Shown piece by piece: positions 17,292-26,271 of a stretch of 64,000 nucleotides of DNA. The stretch lies in contig JAZRQR010000130.1 in NCBI GenBank assembly GCA_045650025.1, positions 4,934 to 68,933 of the forward strand, read 5' to 3'. The position numbers and the translations under genes are program-made. The notes beneath the pieces were generated by a model that worked only from the letters and a program-made list of their open reading frames with translations, ran no database searches and was not told where the DNA came from. The DNA is from SVQP01 sp045650025 (GTDB lineage: Bacteria > Bacillota > Clostridia > Oscillospirales > CAG-272). Position 1 is the first letter of the stretch, and every line of letters starts with the position of its first letter.

Positions 17292-18359
17292 ATGTTGGAT
17301 ATCAAAATCATTGAAAACGAGCAGACCTGGGAGCTTCCCGAGGACAGCAAGCTCGGCTTTGGCAGATACTTTACCAACCACATGTTCATGATGGACTATA
17401 ACAAGCAAGAGGGCTGGCACAATGCGCGCATCGTGCCCTTTGGCACCATTGCGCTGCACCCCGCTGCTACCGTGCTGCACTACGGCGCGGAGATCTTTGA
17501 GGGGCTTAAGGCTTACCGCCGCCTGTCCGACGGCAAGGTGCAGATGTTCCGTCCCATGGAAAACATTCGCCGCATGAACGTCAGCGCAGAAAGGCTGTGC
17601 CTGCCCACCATTCCCGAAGAGGATGCGCTGCAGTGCTACACCGAATTTGTGCGCCACGAGCAGGCTTGGGTCCCTCACACCGAGGGCACCTCGCTCTACA
17701 TCCGCCCCTTTATGTTCGGTAACGACCCCTACCTTGGCGTACACGGCGTAAACGAAGCAGTCTTTATGATCATCGCTTCCCCCAGCGGCTCCTATTACAA
17801 GGAGGGCATCAACCCCGTTAAGATCATGATCGAGGGTGAGGACGTCCGCGCTGTCAAGGGTGGCACGGGTCACATCAAGTGCGGCGGCAACTACGCTGCC
17901 AGCACCAGAGCCGGCGACAAGGCTGAAAAGCAGGGTTACTCGCAGGTGCTTTGGCTGGACGGCGTGGAGCGCAAGTACATCGAAGAAGTCGGCGCGATGA
18001 ACGTTATGTTCAAGATCGACGGCGAAATTGTCACCCCCGCGCTGACCGGCTCGATTTTGCCCGGTATTACCAGAAAGTCCTGCCTGGAGGTGCTGCGTGA
18101 CGCAGGCTATTCTGTCAGCGAGCGCCGTATCAGCGTAGACGAGCTGATCGAGGCTGCACAGACAGGCAAGCTGGAAGAGGCTTGGGGTACCGGCACGGCA
18201 GCAGTTGTTTCCCCCATTGGCGAGCTTTGCTACGGCGGCGTTCGCTACCCCGTCAGCGGCGGCAAGATCGGCGCTGTCACCCAGTCCCTGTACGATACCC
18301 TGACCGGTATTCAATGGGGCAAGATCCAGGATACCAAGGGATGGATCTTAGAAATCTAA
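17292..18359 (+). CDS. ilvE: Branched-chain amino acid aminotransferase
   Basis: 355 aa, the longer BCAT form. It transfers amino groups between Glu and Leu/Ile/Val using PLP. Motifs: LHYGAEIFEGLKAYR, YIRPFMFG, KGGTGHIKCGGNYAAS with the predicted PLP lysine at about 196, QVLWLDGVE, and TPALTGSILPGITR. In this operon it would convert 2-oxoacids made by the oxidoreductase to amino acids, or the reverse. Downstream gene follows after 18 nt. Confidence 0.95.
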   Translation: MLDIKIIENEQTWELPEDSKLGFGRYFTNHMFMMDYNKQEGWHNARIVPFGTIALHPAATVLHYGAEIFEGLKAYRRLSDGKVQMFRPMENIRRMNVSAERLCLPTIPEEDALQCYTEFVRHEQAWVPHTEGTSLYIRPFMFGNDPYLGVHGVNEAVFMIIASPSGSYYKEGINPVKIMIEGEDVRAVKGGTGHIKCGGNYAASTRAGDKAEKQGYSQVLWLDGVERKYIEEVGAMNVMFKIDGEIVTPALTGSILPGITRKSCLEVLRDAGYSVSERRISVDELIEAAQTGKLEEAWGTGTAAVVSPIGELCYGGVRYPVSGGKIGAVTQSLYDTLTGIQWGKIQDTKGWILEI

Positions 18360-18377
18360 CTAACGGAGTACACTGCC

Positions 18378-19781
18378 ATGCGCAATCTCATTATTAACGA
18401 TATCACTCTCTGCACAAAGCTTGCCGCAGACCAGCTCTCGTTCCGCGAAAAGGTGCAGGCTGCCAGATTGCTGGGCAAGATGCACGTCTCGCAGATCACG
18501 CTGCCCCAGATCAAGAGCCACAAGGCAGACGCGCTGCTGGCGCGCACCGTAGCGTCGGTCATTACCGACACGGTGCTCTGCGCACGCGTCAAGCACGACG
18601 GCTCGGATGCCGAGGAGGTATACGCCTCGATCAGCGCGGCAAAGAACAAAAAGCTCGCGCTGGCGCTACCCACCTCGCAGGCACAGCTGGAGTTCTTATA
18701 TCACATCAAGCCCGCAAACGCAGCGGGGACCGTGCAAAAGGGTATTTCTGCGGCACGCGCGCTGTGCGAAAACGTGGAATTCGTGGCGGAGGACGCCATT
18801 CGCGGCGACTATGCCATTCTGACCGGCTGCATCAAGGCAGCGATCGAGGCAGGTGCAACCACCGTCACCATCTGCGATCCCGAGGGCTATGCCCTGCCCG
18901 CAGATATGATCGTTTTTGTACAAAAGCTCAAGGCTGACGTACCCGAGCTGGCAAACGTCACGCTGGGTCTTTCCTGCTCGGACGCTTGCGGTCTGGCGCT
19001 TGCCACCGTACTGGAATCTCTCTCTGCAGGCGTTGGACAGATCGATCTGTGCTGCGCAGGCAATCAGGCACCGAGCACCGCTGCAACGCTTTCCATTCTC
19101 GCGCAGAGATCCGAGGCGCTGGGCGTGAGCACCTGCGTACTCTACACCGAGGCAAAGACCTGCGCTGCCGATACCGCACGCCTGTTTGACAAAAAGGCAA
19201 GCGGCAAGCTGGATACCGCGCTTGCTACCGAGGGGGAGGGCCTGGTTCTGGACGCAAACGTAGACAAGCACACCGTGCTTGCCGAGGTGGCAAAGCTGGG
19301 CTACACGCTTTCCGCCGAGGACGCTAACCGCGTATACGAGGAATGCAAGAGCATCGCGCAGAGCAAGACCATTGGCTCGCGCGAGCTGGACACCATTGTG
19401 GCAGCCGTTGCCATGCAGGTGCCCTCTACCTATAAGCTGGTCACCTACGTGATCAATAGCGGTAACACCTTCTCCTCCTCTGCGCACATCACCGTGGCAA
19501 AGGGCGAAAAGACGCTGCAGGCGATCTCCCTGGGCGACGGTCCGATCGACGCTGCCTTCAAGGCGCTGGAGCAGATCGTTGGCCACCACTACGAGCTGGA
19601 CGATTTCCAGATCCACGCCGTGACCGAGGGTCGCGAGGCAGTTGGCTCTGCGCTGGTCAAGCTGCGCTCCGAGCGCGGTCTGCAGGCAGGCCAGGGCGTT
19701 TCCACCGACATCATCGGTGCGTCCATCCGCGCATATCTGGATGCGCTCAACAAGATCGTATATGAGGAGGCACTGGCGTGA
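18378..19781 (+). CDS. LeuA/isopropylmalate synthase-like protein lacking catalytic residues
   Basis: 467 aa. The second half (about 325-467) is a LeuA allosteric domain (YKLVTYVINSGNTF, LGDGPIDAAFKAL, DDFQIHAVTEGREAVGSAL, DIIGASIRAYLDALN). The first half follows the HMGL-like barrel (VEFVAEDAIRGDYAIL, EAGATTVTICDPEGYALP). Where LeuA has TLRDGEQ this has TLCTKLAADQ, losing the catalytic Arg and metal Asp; where LeuA has HCHNDLG it has SCSDACG (199-205), losing both metal His; the GERAGN region reads GNQAPS. It is therefore probably inactive as a synthase. A branched-chain amino-acid sensor or partner protein is inferred. Start follows ACGGAG. Confidence 0.85.
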   Translation: MRNLIINDITLCTKLAADQLSFREKVQAARLLGKMHVSQITLPQIKSHKADALLARTVASVITDTVLCARVKHDGSDAEEVYASISAAKNKKLALALPTSQAQLEFLYHIKPANAAGTVQKGISAARALCENVEFVAEDAIRGDYAILTGCIKAAIEAGATTVTICDPEGYALPADMIVFVQKLKADVPELANVTLGLSCSDACGLALATVLESLSAGVGQIDLCCAGNQAPSTAATLSILAQRSEALGVSTCVLYTEAKTCAADTARLFDKKASGKLDTALATEGEGLVLDANVDKHTVLAEVAKLGYTLSAEDANRVYEECKSIAQSKTIGSRELDTIVAAVAMQVPSTYKLVTYVINSGNTFSSSAHITVAKGEKTLQAISLGDGPIDAAFKALEQIVGHHYELDDFQIHAVTEGREAVGSALVKLRSERGLQAGQGVSTDIIGASIRAYLDALNKIVYEEALA

Positions 19782-22279
19782 AGCTCTCGTTTTCCAACAG
19801 AAAATGGACGGCATGTTCCTATGCCGACCTGCTTTCCCTGTGCGATGCCACGGGTATGCAGGGTCTGGAGCTTTATGACGTTGCCGATACCTTAGGTGCG
19901 CCCGGTCAGCCCTTTGACGCTTCGTGCGCCAGAAGCACGCTGCACACGCTGATCGACCGCCGCATCACCCCCGTTTGTTTTGATACATCTGCCGATATTT
20001 CTGCCCCCGATGGAGAGGCTTGCGTGCAAACGCTGCGCTCCTACATCGCACTGGCGGCTGCCTTCCGCGTTCCTTACGTCCGCGTGCACACGCGCACCGA
20101 CGGCACGGATTGCTTTGATATCGTTTGCAACAATATCGCGCCTCTCTTGCCCTATGCGCAGGAAATGGGCGTTACGCTGCTGCTGGAGACGGCAGGATGC
20201 TTTGCGCATACCGATTCGCTGCGCGAGATCCTCAACCGCTTTGCAAGTGACAGCCTGGGCGCGCTTTGGGATATGTACAACACCTGCCTTGTGGCAGGCG
20301 AGTCGCCCGAGACCACCATTACCAACCTGGGCGCTTACGTCAAGCACGTCCACGTGCGCGACGCCAAGAATGGCGAATACTGCTTTATGGGCGAGGGCGA
20401 CCTGCCCATGACGGACCTGATCCGTGCACTCTCCTCGGTCAACTACGACGGCTTTATCTCGCTGGAGTGGGATCCCGCCTGGATCGCGGACATTGACGAT
20501 CCCGAGATCATTCTGACCCAGTTTGCCACCTACATGGAGCGTTTTTTCGACACCTCACGTGCGCAGGACCACCTCTATGATAACAACGCGCACACGGGTA
20601 AGTACGTGTGGAAAAAGGACACGCTGATCGACATGACCTTCTCGCAGGTACTGGACCGCATGGTCGAGCTGTTCCCCGACCAGTATGCCTTCAAGTACAC
20701 CACGCTCAACTACACCAGAACCTACGCACAGTTCCGCCGCGACGTGGACAAGTGCGCACGTGCCCTGCTCTCGCTGGGCGTTCGTCCGGGCAGCCACGTA
20801 GCAGTTTGGGCAACCAACGTGCCCGAGTGGTATATCGCCTTCTGGGCGGTGACCAAGATCGGCGCGGTGCTGGTTTCCATGAATACCGCTTACAAGATCC
20901 ACGAAGCAGAATACCTCCTGCGTCAGTCCGATACCCACACGCTGATCATGGTAGACGGCTACCGTGACTCCAACTACCGTGCCATCATTCGCGAGCTTTG
21001 CCCTGAAATGGAGACCACGCCCGCAGGCGAGGCGCTGCATTGCAAGCGCTTGCCCTTCTTGCGCCGCGTGATCACCTGCGGCTTTGAGGAAAAGGGCGCT
21101 TTGACCTGGGAGCAGGCGATGACCTACTCGAACGGTACCCCCCGCGAGGAGCTTGCCCGCGTGGCAGCCGGCGTTTCTCCGCACGACGTCTGCAACATGC
21201 AGTACACCTCGGGCACGACCGGATTCCCCAAAGGCGTTATGCTGACGCACTACAACATTGTCAACAACGGTAAGTGCATCGGCGACCGCATGGATCTTTC
21301 CACCGCCGACCGCATGATGATTCAGGTGCCCATGTTCCATTGCTTTGGCATGGTGCTTGCAATGACCGCATCCATGACGCACGGCGTTTCGATCTACCCG
21401 CTGCCCTACTTCTCTCCCCGTCCTGCTCTGGCGTGCATTCACCAGGAGCGCATTACCGCATTCCATGGCGTACCCACCATGTTCATTGCCCTGCTCGAGC
21501 ACCCCGATTTTGCCAAGACCGACTTCTCGCACGTACGTACCGGCATTATGGCAGGCAGCCCCTGCCCCATTTCGGTCATGCGCGACGTGGTAGACAAGAT
21601 GCACATGAGCGAGATCACCATCGTGTACGGTCAGACCGAGGCGTCTCCCGGCTGCACCATGTCCTCGACCAACGACCCGCTTGAGGTGCGCGTTGGTACG
21701 GTTGGACGCGCCCTGCCCGAGATCGAGTGCAAGGTAGTCGACCCCGAAACCGGTGAGGAGATGCCCGTTGGTCAGAACGGCGAGTTCGTAGCCCGCGGCT
21801 ATAACATTATGAAAGGATATTACAAGATGCCCCGCGCAACCGCTGCCGCCATTGACAAGGACGGCTGGCTGCACACGGGTGACCTTGCTGCCATGACCGA
21901 GGACGGAAACTTCCGTATCACCGGTCGACTCAAGGATATGATCATCCGCGGCGGCGAGAACATCTATCCCAAGGAGATCGAGGAATTCATTTATACCCAT
22001 CCCAAGGTCAAGGACGTACAGGTCATCGGCGTGCCCGATGAGCAGTATGGCGAGGAAATTATGGCTTGCATCATCCTCAAGGAGGGTGAGAGTATGACCG
22101 AAAAGGAAATGAAGGGCTATATTCTCGATCACATGGCGCGCCACAAGGTGCCCAAGTACATTGATTTTGTGGATTCCTTCCCCATGAACGTGGCTGGCAA
22201 GATCCTCAAATACAAGATGCGCGAGGACGCCGTCAAAAAGCTGGGTCTGCAAAAGGCTGACAGCATTGTGACCGCGTAA
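19778..22279 (+). CDS. Fusion of xylose-isomerase-like barrel and AMP-forming acyl-CoA synthetase
   Basis: 833 aa from a GTG start overlapping the previous stop (GTGA), set by GAGGAGG 7 nt upstream. Residues 1 to about 265 are an AP-endonuclease-2/sugar-isomerase barrel with candidate metal ligands in LLLETAG (E137), LWDMYN (D165), HVHVRD (H192, D195) and SLEWDP. Residues about 285-833 are a FadD-like ligase: YTSGTTGFPKGVMLTH, VYGQTEASPG, HTGDLAAMTEDG, GRLKDMIIRGGENIYPKEIE and NVAGKILKYKM with the catalytic Lys. No linker domain or frameshift is seen. It is the third acid ligase of this locus. What the isomerase part does here is unknown. Confidence 0.9.
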   Translation: MKLSFSNRKWTACSYADLLSLCDATGMQGLELYDVADTLGAPGQPFDASCARSTLHTLIDRRITPVCFDTSADISAPDGEACVQTLRSYIALAAAFRVPYVRVHTRTDGTDCFDIVCNNIAPLLPYAQEMGVTLLLETAGCFAHTDSLREILNRFASDSLGALWDMYNTCLVAGESPETTITNLGAYVKHVHVRDAKNGEYCFMGEGDLPMTDLIRALSSVNYDGFISLEWDPAWIADIDDPEIILTQFATYMERFFDTSRAQDHLYDNNAHTGKYVWKKDTLIDMTFSQVLDRMVELFPDQYAFKYTTLNYTRTYAQFRRDVDKCARALLSLGVRPGSHVAVWATNVPEWYIAFWAVTKIGAVLVSMNTAYKIHEAEYLLRQSDTHTLIMVDGYRDSNYRAIIRELCPEMETTPAGEALHCKRLPFLRRVITCGFEEKGALTWEQAMTYSNGTPREELARVAAGVSPHDVCNMQYTSGTTGFPKGVMLTHYNIVNNGKCIGDRMDLSTADRMMIQVPMFHCFGMVLAMTASMTHGVSIYPLPYFSPRPALACIHQERITAFHGVPTMFIALLEHPDFAKTDFSHVRTGIMAGSPCPISVMRDVVDKMHMSEITIVYGQTEASPGCTMSSTNDPLEVRVGTVGRALPEIECKVVDPETGEEMPVGQNGEFVARGYNIMKGYYKMPRATAAAIDKDGWLHTGDLAAMTEDGNFRITGRLKDMIIRGGENIYPKEIEEFIYTHPKVKDVQVIGVPDEQYGEEIMACIILKEGESMTEKEMKGYILDHMARHKVPKYIDFVDSFPMNVAGKILKYKMREDAVKKLGLQKADSIVTA

Positions 22280-22297
22280 GCCGCATAGAAAAAGCAA

Positions 22298-22316
22298 CGG
22301 AATCCGGGGGATTTCG
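22298..22316 (+). terminator. Probable terminator of the VOR-ilvE operon
   Basis: CGGAATCC and GGATTTCG pair (one G-U) around GGG, followed by a GC-rich step and TTTTCTTTG. It lies 19 nt after the operon's last stop. Confidence 0.6.
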
Positions 22317-22356
22317 GGGCGTTTTCTTTGCCAAATACATAAGCCAAAGAAAAATC

Positions 22357-22385
22357 TTGACGCAACAAGAAGAATATGCTATAAT
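22357..22385 (+). promoter_or_regulatory. Promoter of the CPBP protease gene
   Basis: TTGACG (22357-22362), 17-bp spacer, TATAAT (22380-22385). Confidence 0.85.
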
Positions 22386-22411
22386 GAGAGAAAGAAAACG
22401 GAGGCGATACT

Positions 22412-23086
22412 ATGGAAAAATCCAAGAAAAACGCAATAGCCGTACTGGTGCTCTCGCTCTCGCTCTGCGTCTGCATGGGCTTGGTTGACGCGATCCTCTC
22501 GCCGCCGTATGCCGTCAAAAGTGCCATCAAATTGGTACTGTTCGGTGCGATCCCCATCATTTGCCTGATCTCGACAAAATCCTTTGCGCCCAAAAAGCTG
22601 TTCTCGCTCAAGGGACAGCACGCAAAGCTGATCGCGCCCCTTGCCGTGGGCATTTTTTCCGTGATCATGATCGCATTTTTTGCGCTGCGCAATTTCATTG
22701 ATTTTTCATCCGTAACCGATTCGGTGACAGCAGACGCGGGCGTGACGCGCGAGAATTTTATCTTCGTCGCGCTGTATATTGCGCTGATCAACTCCTTTTT
22801 GGAGGAATTTTTCTTCCGCGGCTTTTGCTTTTTCTCTCTGCGTCCGCTCGGGCTCCCCTTTGCCTACGTGGCAAGTGCCCTGCTCTTTTCCGCCTATCAC
22901 GTTGCGTTTATGGACGGTTGGCTCTCGCCCGTCATTTTTGCGCTGTCCCTTTTGGGCATGGCGATCGGCGGTGCGATCTTCGCCTTTCTCAACCATAAGA
23001 CCGAAAGTCTGCTGCCCTCGTATTTCGTGCATATGGCGTCCAATCTTGCCACCAATCTGATCGGTATTATCATGTTTTACTCATAA
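22412..23086 (+). CDS. CPBP family intramembrane glutamic endopeptidase
   Basis: 224 aa with about six membrane helices. CPBP (Abi/CAAX protease-like) motifs are present: SFLEEFFFRGF (paired Glu and Arg), LLFSAYHVAF with the motif 2 His, and a final segment SYFVHMASNLATN with His and Asn. Such proteins cleave substrates in the membrane; targets include prenylated proteins or bacteriocin-related peptides in other species. ACGGAGG precedes ATG. It shares a transcript with the next gene, 12 nt away. Target unknown. Confidence 0.9.
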   Translation: MEKSKKNAIAVLVLSLSLCVCMGLVDAILSPPYAVKSAIKLVLFGAIPIICLISTKSFAPKKLFSLKGQHAKLIAPLAVGIFSVIMIAFFALRNFIDFSSVTDSVTADAGVTRENFIFVALYIALINSFLEEFFFRGFCFFSLRPLGLPFAYVASALLFSAYHVAFMDGWLSPVIFALSLLGMAIGGAIFAFLNHKTESLLPSYFVHMASNLATNLIGIIMFYS

Positions 23087-23098
23087 AAAGGAGCTGCT

Positions 23099-23758
23099 AT
23101 GACCGACTCCCCCAAATACGTTTACGTGGTGTTTTCCTCCACGCAATATATGATCGCAAAATTTATCCGCGCCTTTACCCACCACCGCTATAATCACGTG
23201 TCAATCGCCTTGGACGGCAACATGCAGACGCTTTACTCGTTTGCCCGCCGCTACGAGGACACCCCCTTTTGCGGTGGCTTTGTGGTGGAAACGCCCGAAC
23301 GCTACCTGCGGCGCAATATTGCCGCATCGGTACAGATCTGCGCCATTCCCGTGACTGACGAGATGCACGCGACTATCCGCGCGCACCTGCAAGCCTACGA
23401 GGCAGAGGCACAGGATTACGTATATAACTACATCGGTGCGCTGACCTTTCTGTTCCGCCGACGCGTCGCCCTTGAGCGATGCCACACCTGCGTGGATTTT
23501 GCCACCGAGGTGATCGGTATGACGGGCGCGGGCATTTCTTCGGACCGTTTTTATTCGATCCGCGGACTGGCGCGCAATTTGAACCGCTATAAGGTCTACG
23601 AGGGGCATTTTTACGCACCCCTGTCGCTCTCGGATATGCCCTCGGAGTATTTTGCAAAGCATTCCAAGCGGTTTCGCATCAAGCAAACCCTGCAAAGCCT
23701 GTCCGTGCTGACCAAGCGGTATTATAAGAGTGCGCATTGGAAGCCGAGATTGAAATAA
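23099..23758 (+). CDS. Permuted papain-like (YiiX/NlpC-P60-type) protein
   Basis: 219 aa. YNHVSIALD near residue 35 supplies a His-type motif, and RCHTCVDFATEVIG near 130 supplies the Cys, the order of permuted NlpC/P60-like amidases such as YiiX/YycO. No signal peptide or membrane helix is obvious. Likely a Cys hydrolase acting on amide or thioester bonds. AAGGAG precedes the start. Basic C-terminal tail. Role and substrate unknown. Confidence 0.75.
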   Translation: MTDSPKYVYVVFSSTQYMIAKFIRAFTHHRYNHVSIALDGNMQTLYSFARRYEDTPFCGGFVVETPERYLRRNIAASVQICAIPVTDEMHATIRAHLQAYEAEAQDYVYNYIGALTFLFRRRVALERCHTCVDFATEVIGMTGAGISSDRFYSIRGLARNLNRYKVYEGHFYAPLSLSDMPSEYFAKHSKRFRIKQTLQSLSVLTKRYYKSAHWKPRLK

Positions 23759-23765
23759 TGCTTTT

Positions 23766-23793
23766 TTGTAGGGACAGGCGTCCTCGACTGTCC
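23766..23793. repeat. Single diverged copy of the TTGTAGGG hairpin repeat
   Basis: TTGTAGGGACAG, GCGTCCTCGA, CTGTCCGC matches the layout of the 8301-8446 units. The stem here is GGACAG/CTGTCC, whereas there it is GGGTCG/CGACCC, so both arms changed together while the loop CGTCCTCG stayed. Confidence 0.7.
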
Positions 23794-23810
23794 GCACCAA
23801 TCACATATCA

Positions 23811-23840
23811 AAAGGCAGTTCTGCTGAACTGCCTTTTCAT
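23811..23840. terminator. Bidirectional terminator
   Basis: AAAGGCAGTTC and GAACTGCCTTT form an 11-bp stem with loop TGCT; T-rich sequence follows. It separates the papain-like gene from the converging alpha-mannosidase gene. Confidence 0.85.
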
Positions 23841-23851
23841 TTTTATGTATT

Positions 23852-26239
23852 TCAAATCGCCAGCATGGAATCATGCTCGCAAAGCGTGCCGTTCTTGTAC
23901 AGCAGCGTCTTGACGTCGTACTTGCCAAAGCACAGCTCGATCGCCTCGCCCTTGACCGTGCAGGTGCACTTGCGCTCTGCATCCAGGTTGTTGAACAGGC
24001 GGATCATGTACGTATCCGCATCCATCTGGCGGAAGCAGGACAGCGTGACGTTGGGATCCGACAGCGTGATGGGCGAGCCCTTGATGACAGTGCCGTCACC
24101 GTGCGGGTAAACGTTGAGGGTGTAGGGCTTTTGCGAGAACTCGGTTGCCTTGCGCTCCAGCTCCTCCTTATCGCAGATCTCCACGCGGAACGAGAACTCG
24201 TGCACGCCAAGATCGATGTAATCGTAATATCTCTCATCGGGCAGAATGGGCAGATCGCCTGCGGGATGTGCGCAGTAGACCGAGCCGTTGAGCAGCGTGA
24301 CGTACAGCTTTCCGTTCTCTACCGAGCAGCCGTATGCGCCGCTCTTAAAGACTGCCAGCATCTTATCGCCGTTCTCCACCGCTACAAAGCGCTGCGAGCA
24401 CTGCTCCAGATCCTGCTCGTATTCCTGCGTACCAAACGCGGTCTGACCGATAAACTTGCCGATCTCCTTGAGCGGGATCTCCAGCTTGAGTCCCTTGCCC
24501 GCGTCGTTCCAGGATACGTTGACCTTCACGTCTACGTAAGGCAGATCGTTGTACAGCGTATATCCCACGCGCACGTCCGACTTGCCGGTGGTGTATTCGC
24601 TCTCTACGCGCGTCAGCACGTCGCCGCGCTCAATGACGCGCATCGAGGTCTTGCACTCCAGGCGCGCAAGGTCATTGCTCATGGTCTTGAGCCACCAGCC
24701 CCAAGGATCGGCATTGTCGCTGTAGGACACCGGCACGATGCCGCCATCCAGATACTGCTTGCCGTCCAACGCAAGACCCGACATAGCGCCGCACTTCTCG
24801 CAGAAGTCGGCATGCACGCCGCCGCCCAGATCAAACGAGATCTGGGGCGTCTTGTCCACGGGCACGCGATCCACCACGCTGACCTTGACGTCAAAGCGGG
24901 TCAGCGACATAGGCGCCAGCTTGGCACGTACTGCCACTCTCTTTCTTCTATCCATATTGATGGTGGAGCTTTCCTTGATCAGCTGCGAGACGCAAACGCC
25001 GTTCTCATCGCGCACCTCAAGGTGATACATTGTAGGACCCATAGAGCCGATCGCATTCAAAAGCAGCATTTCAAGGTCGAACACGCCGTCGATCTCGTAC
25101 GGATGAGGATTGCATACTGCAAAGGGATATTCGCCGCCTGCGCCGCGCGTCCAGCCCTCGAACAGCTTGAAGAAGGCGCGGGAGAACTGCTCGTCCAGAA
25201 TTTCCAGCGCGTAATCTGCCTTGCGCATGGAGGAAACGTTGCCCTCGATGATGCTGGTGCCTGCCAGTACGTCGTGGAACTGTACCATCGCCATAATGCG
25301 CTGTGCCTCGTCCATGGCTGCCTTATCGTACACGAAATCGGTCTCCATTGCCGCGCGTGCGCAGATCTTTTCGGTCATCAGGAACTTATCCTCCAGCTCA
25401 GCATAGCGGCGCTTGAGTGCGCTGACCGAGGAATAGCACTTGACAAAGCAGGGCTGCAGCGCGCCGTCCACGCTTGCCTTGGGGGTAGCAGCCGCAAAGA
25501 ACTGCTCGGGGGTGGAGTGCATGATCTTAACGCCGTTGCCAAGCTCCTCCTCGATCATCTCGCCTACCTCGCGCAAATCCTTACGCGAAGGTCCGCCACC
25601 GTGGTTGCCAATGCCCCAGAGTGCAAACGCCACGTCCTCCTGCTCCCAGGGGCGCATCTTGCGCTTGATGGCGCTGACCGCCTTACCCAGATCCGAGCAG
25701 TAAATGGTATCGTCCTCAAATCTCGCCGCCTTGACGCTGGAGCCGTCAAAGCCCTTCCACTCAAAGAACATGTGCGGCAGCTCCATCATTCCCGTCAGAG
25801 GACGGCAGAAGATGTAGCTGTCATAGCCGGTCTTGGTAAGGATCTGTACAAGTCCCTGCGTGTGACCAAACGAGTCAAAGTTGACGGCGGTGGTAGGACG
25901 CACGCCAAACTTTTCCTTAAAATAGGTCAAGCCCGTTTCGATCTGGCGCACAAAGCCCTCGCCGCTGGGCAGATTGCAGTCAGGCTGCACGTACCAGCCG
26001 CCCATAATATGCCACTTGCCTGCCTTGACCAGCTCCCCGATGCGCGCAAACAGCGCAGGATCGTAGCGTTCGATCCACTGGTACAAAAGCGCCTCGTTGT
26101 GGCAGAAAATGTAATCATATTCCCCTGCCAGCTCGGCTGCCGAATAAAAGGTTGCCAGCGCAGCGGTTGCACCCTCGTTCCAATCCCATTGCCAAACGGG
26201 ATCCAGGTGCGCATTACAGATCAGATGCAGTTCTTTCAT
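23852..26239 (-). CDS. GH38 family alpha-mannosidase
   Basis: 795 aa, usual for bacterial GH38. Zn-binding CNAHLDPVW (H11, D13), HIMGGWYVQPDCNLPSGE, and NFDSFGHTQG with the likely nucleophile D122 are present. The central three-helix region and C-terminal beta domains follow. No signal peptide, so it trims imported mannosides in the cytoplasm. AAGGAGA precedes ATG. It lies 32 nt after the MarR gene and probably shares its transcript. Substrate linkage is not readable. Confidence 0.92.
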   Translation of the reverse strand: MKELHLICNAHLDPVWQWDWNEGATAALATFYSAAELAGEYDYIFCHNEALLYQWIERYDPALFARIGELVKAGKWHIMGGWYVQPDCNLPSGEGFVRQIETGLTYFKEKFGVRPTTAVNFDSFGHTQGLVQILTKTGYDSYIFCRPLTGMMELPHMFFEWKGFDGSSVKAARFEDDTIYCSDLGKAVSAIKRKMRPWEQEDVAFALWGIGNHGGGPSRKDLREVGEMIEEELGNGVKIMHSTPEQFFAAATPKASVDGALQPCFVKCYSSVSALKRRYAELEDKFLMTEKICARAAMETDFVYDKAAMDEAQRIMAMVQFHDVLAGTSIIEGNVSSMRKADYALEILDEQFSRAFFKLFEGWTRGAGGEYPFAVCNPHPYEIDGVFDLEMLLLNAIGSMGPTMYHLEVRDENGVCVSQLIKESSTINMDRRKRVAVRAKLAPMSLTRFDVKVSVVDRVPVDKTPQISFDLGGGVHADFCEKCGAMSGLALDGKQYLDGGIVPVSYSDNADPWGWWLKTMSNDLARLECKTSMRVIERGDVLTRVESEYTTGKSDVRVGYTLYNDLPYVDVKVNVSWNDAGKGLKLEIPLKEIGKFIGQTAFGTQEYEQDLEQCSQRFVAVENGDKMLAVFKSGAYGCSVENGKLYVTLLNGSVYCAHPAGDLPILPDERYYDYIDLGVHEFSFRVEICDKEELERKATEFSQKPYTLNVYPHGDGTVIKGSPITLSDPNVTLSCFRQMDADTYMIRLFNNLDAERKCTCTVKGEAIELCFGKYDVKTLLYKNGTLCEHDSMLAI

Positions 26240-26271
26240 GTGTATTCTCCTTGTGTTTTGAGATGTGTGGT

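Noticed and set aside
8696..22279. Branched-chain amino acid fermentation (oxidation to acids) as the main role of the VOR-ilvE locus
   Set aside because: The enzymes would permit it, but T-box control opens expression under amino-acid shortage, which favours synthesis. I keep reversal under other conditions as possible.
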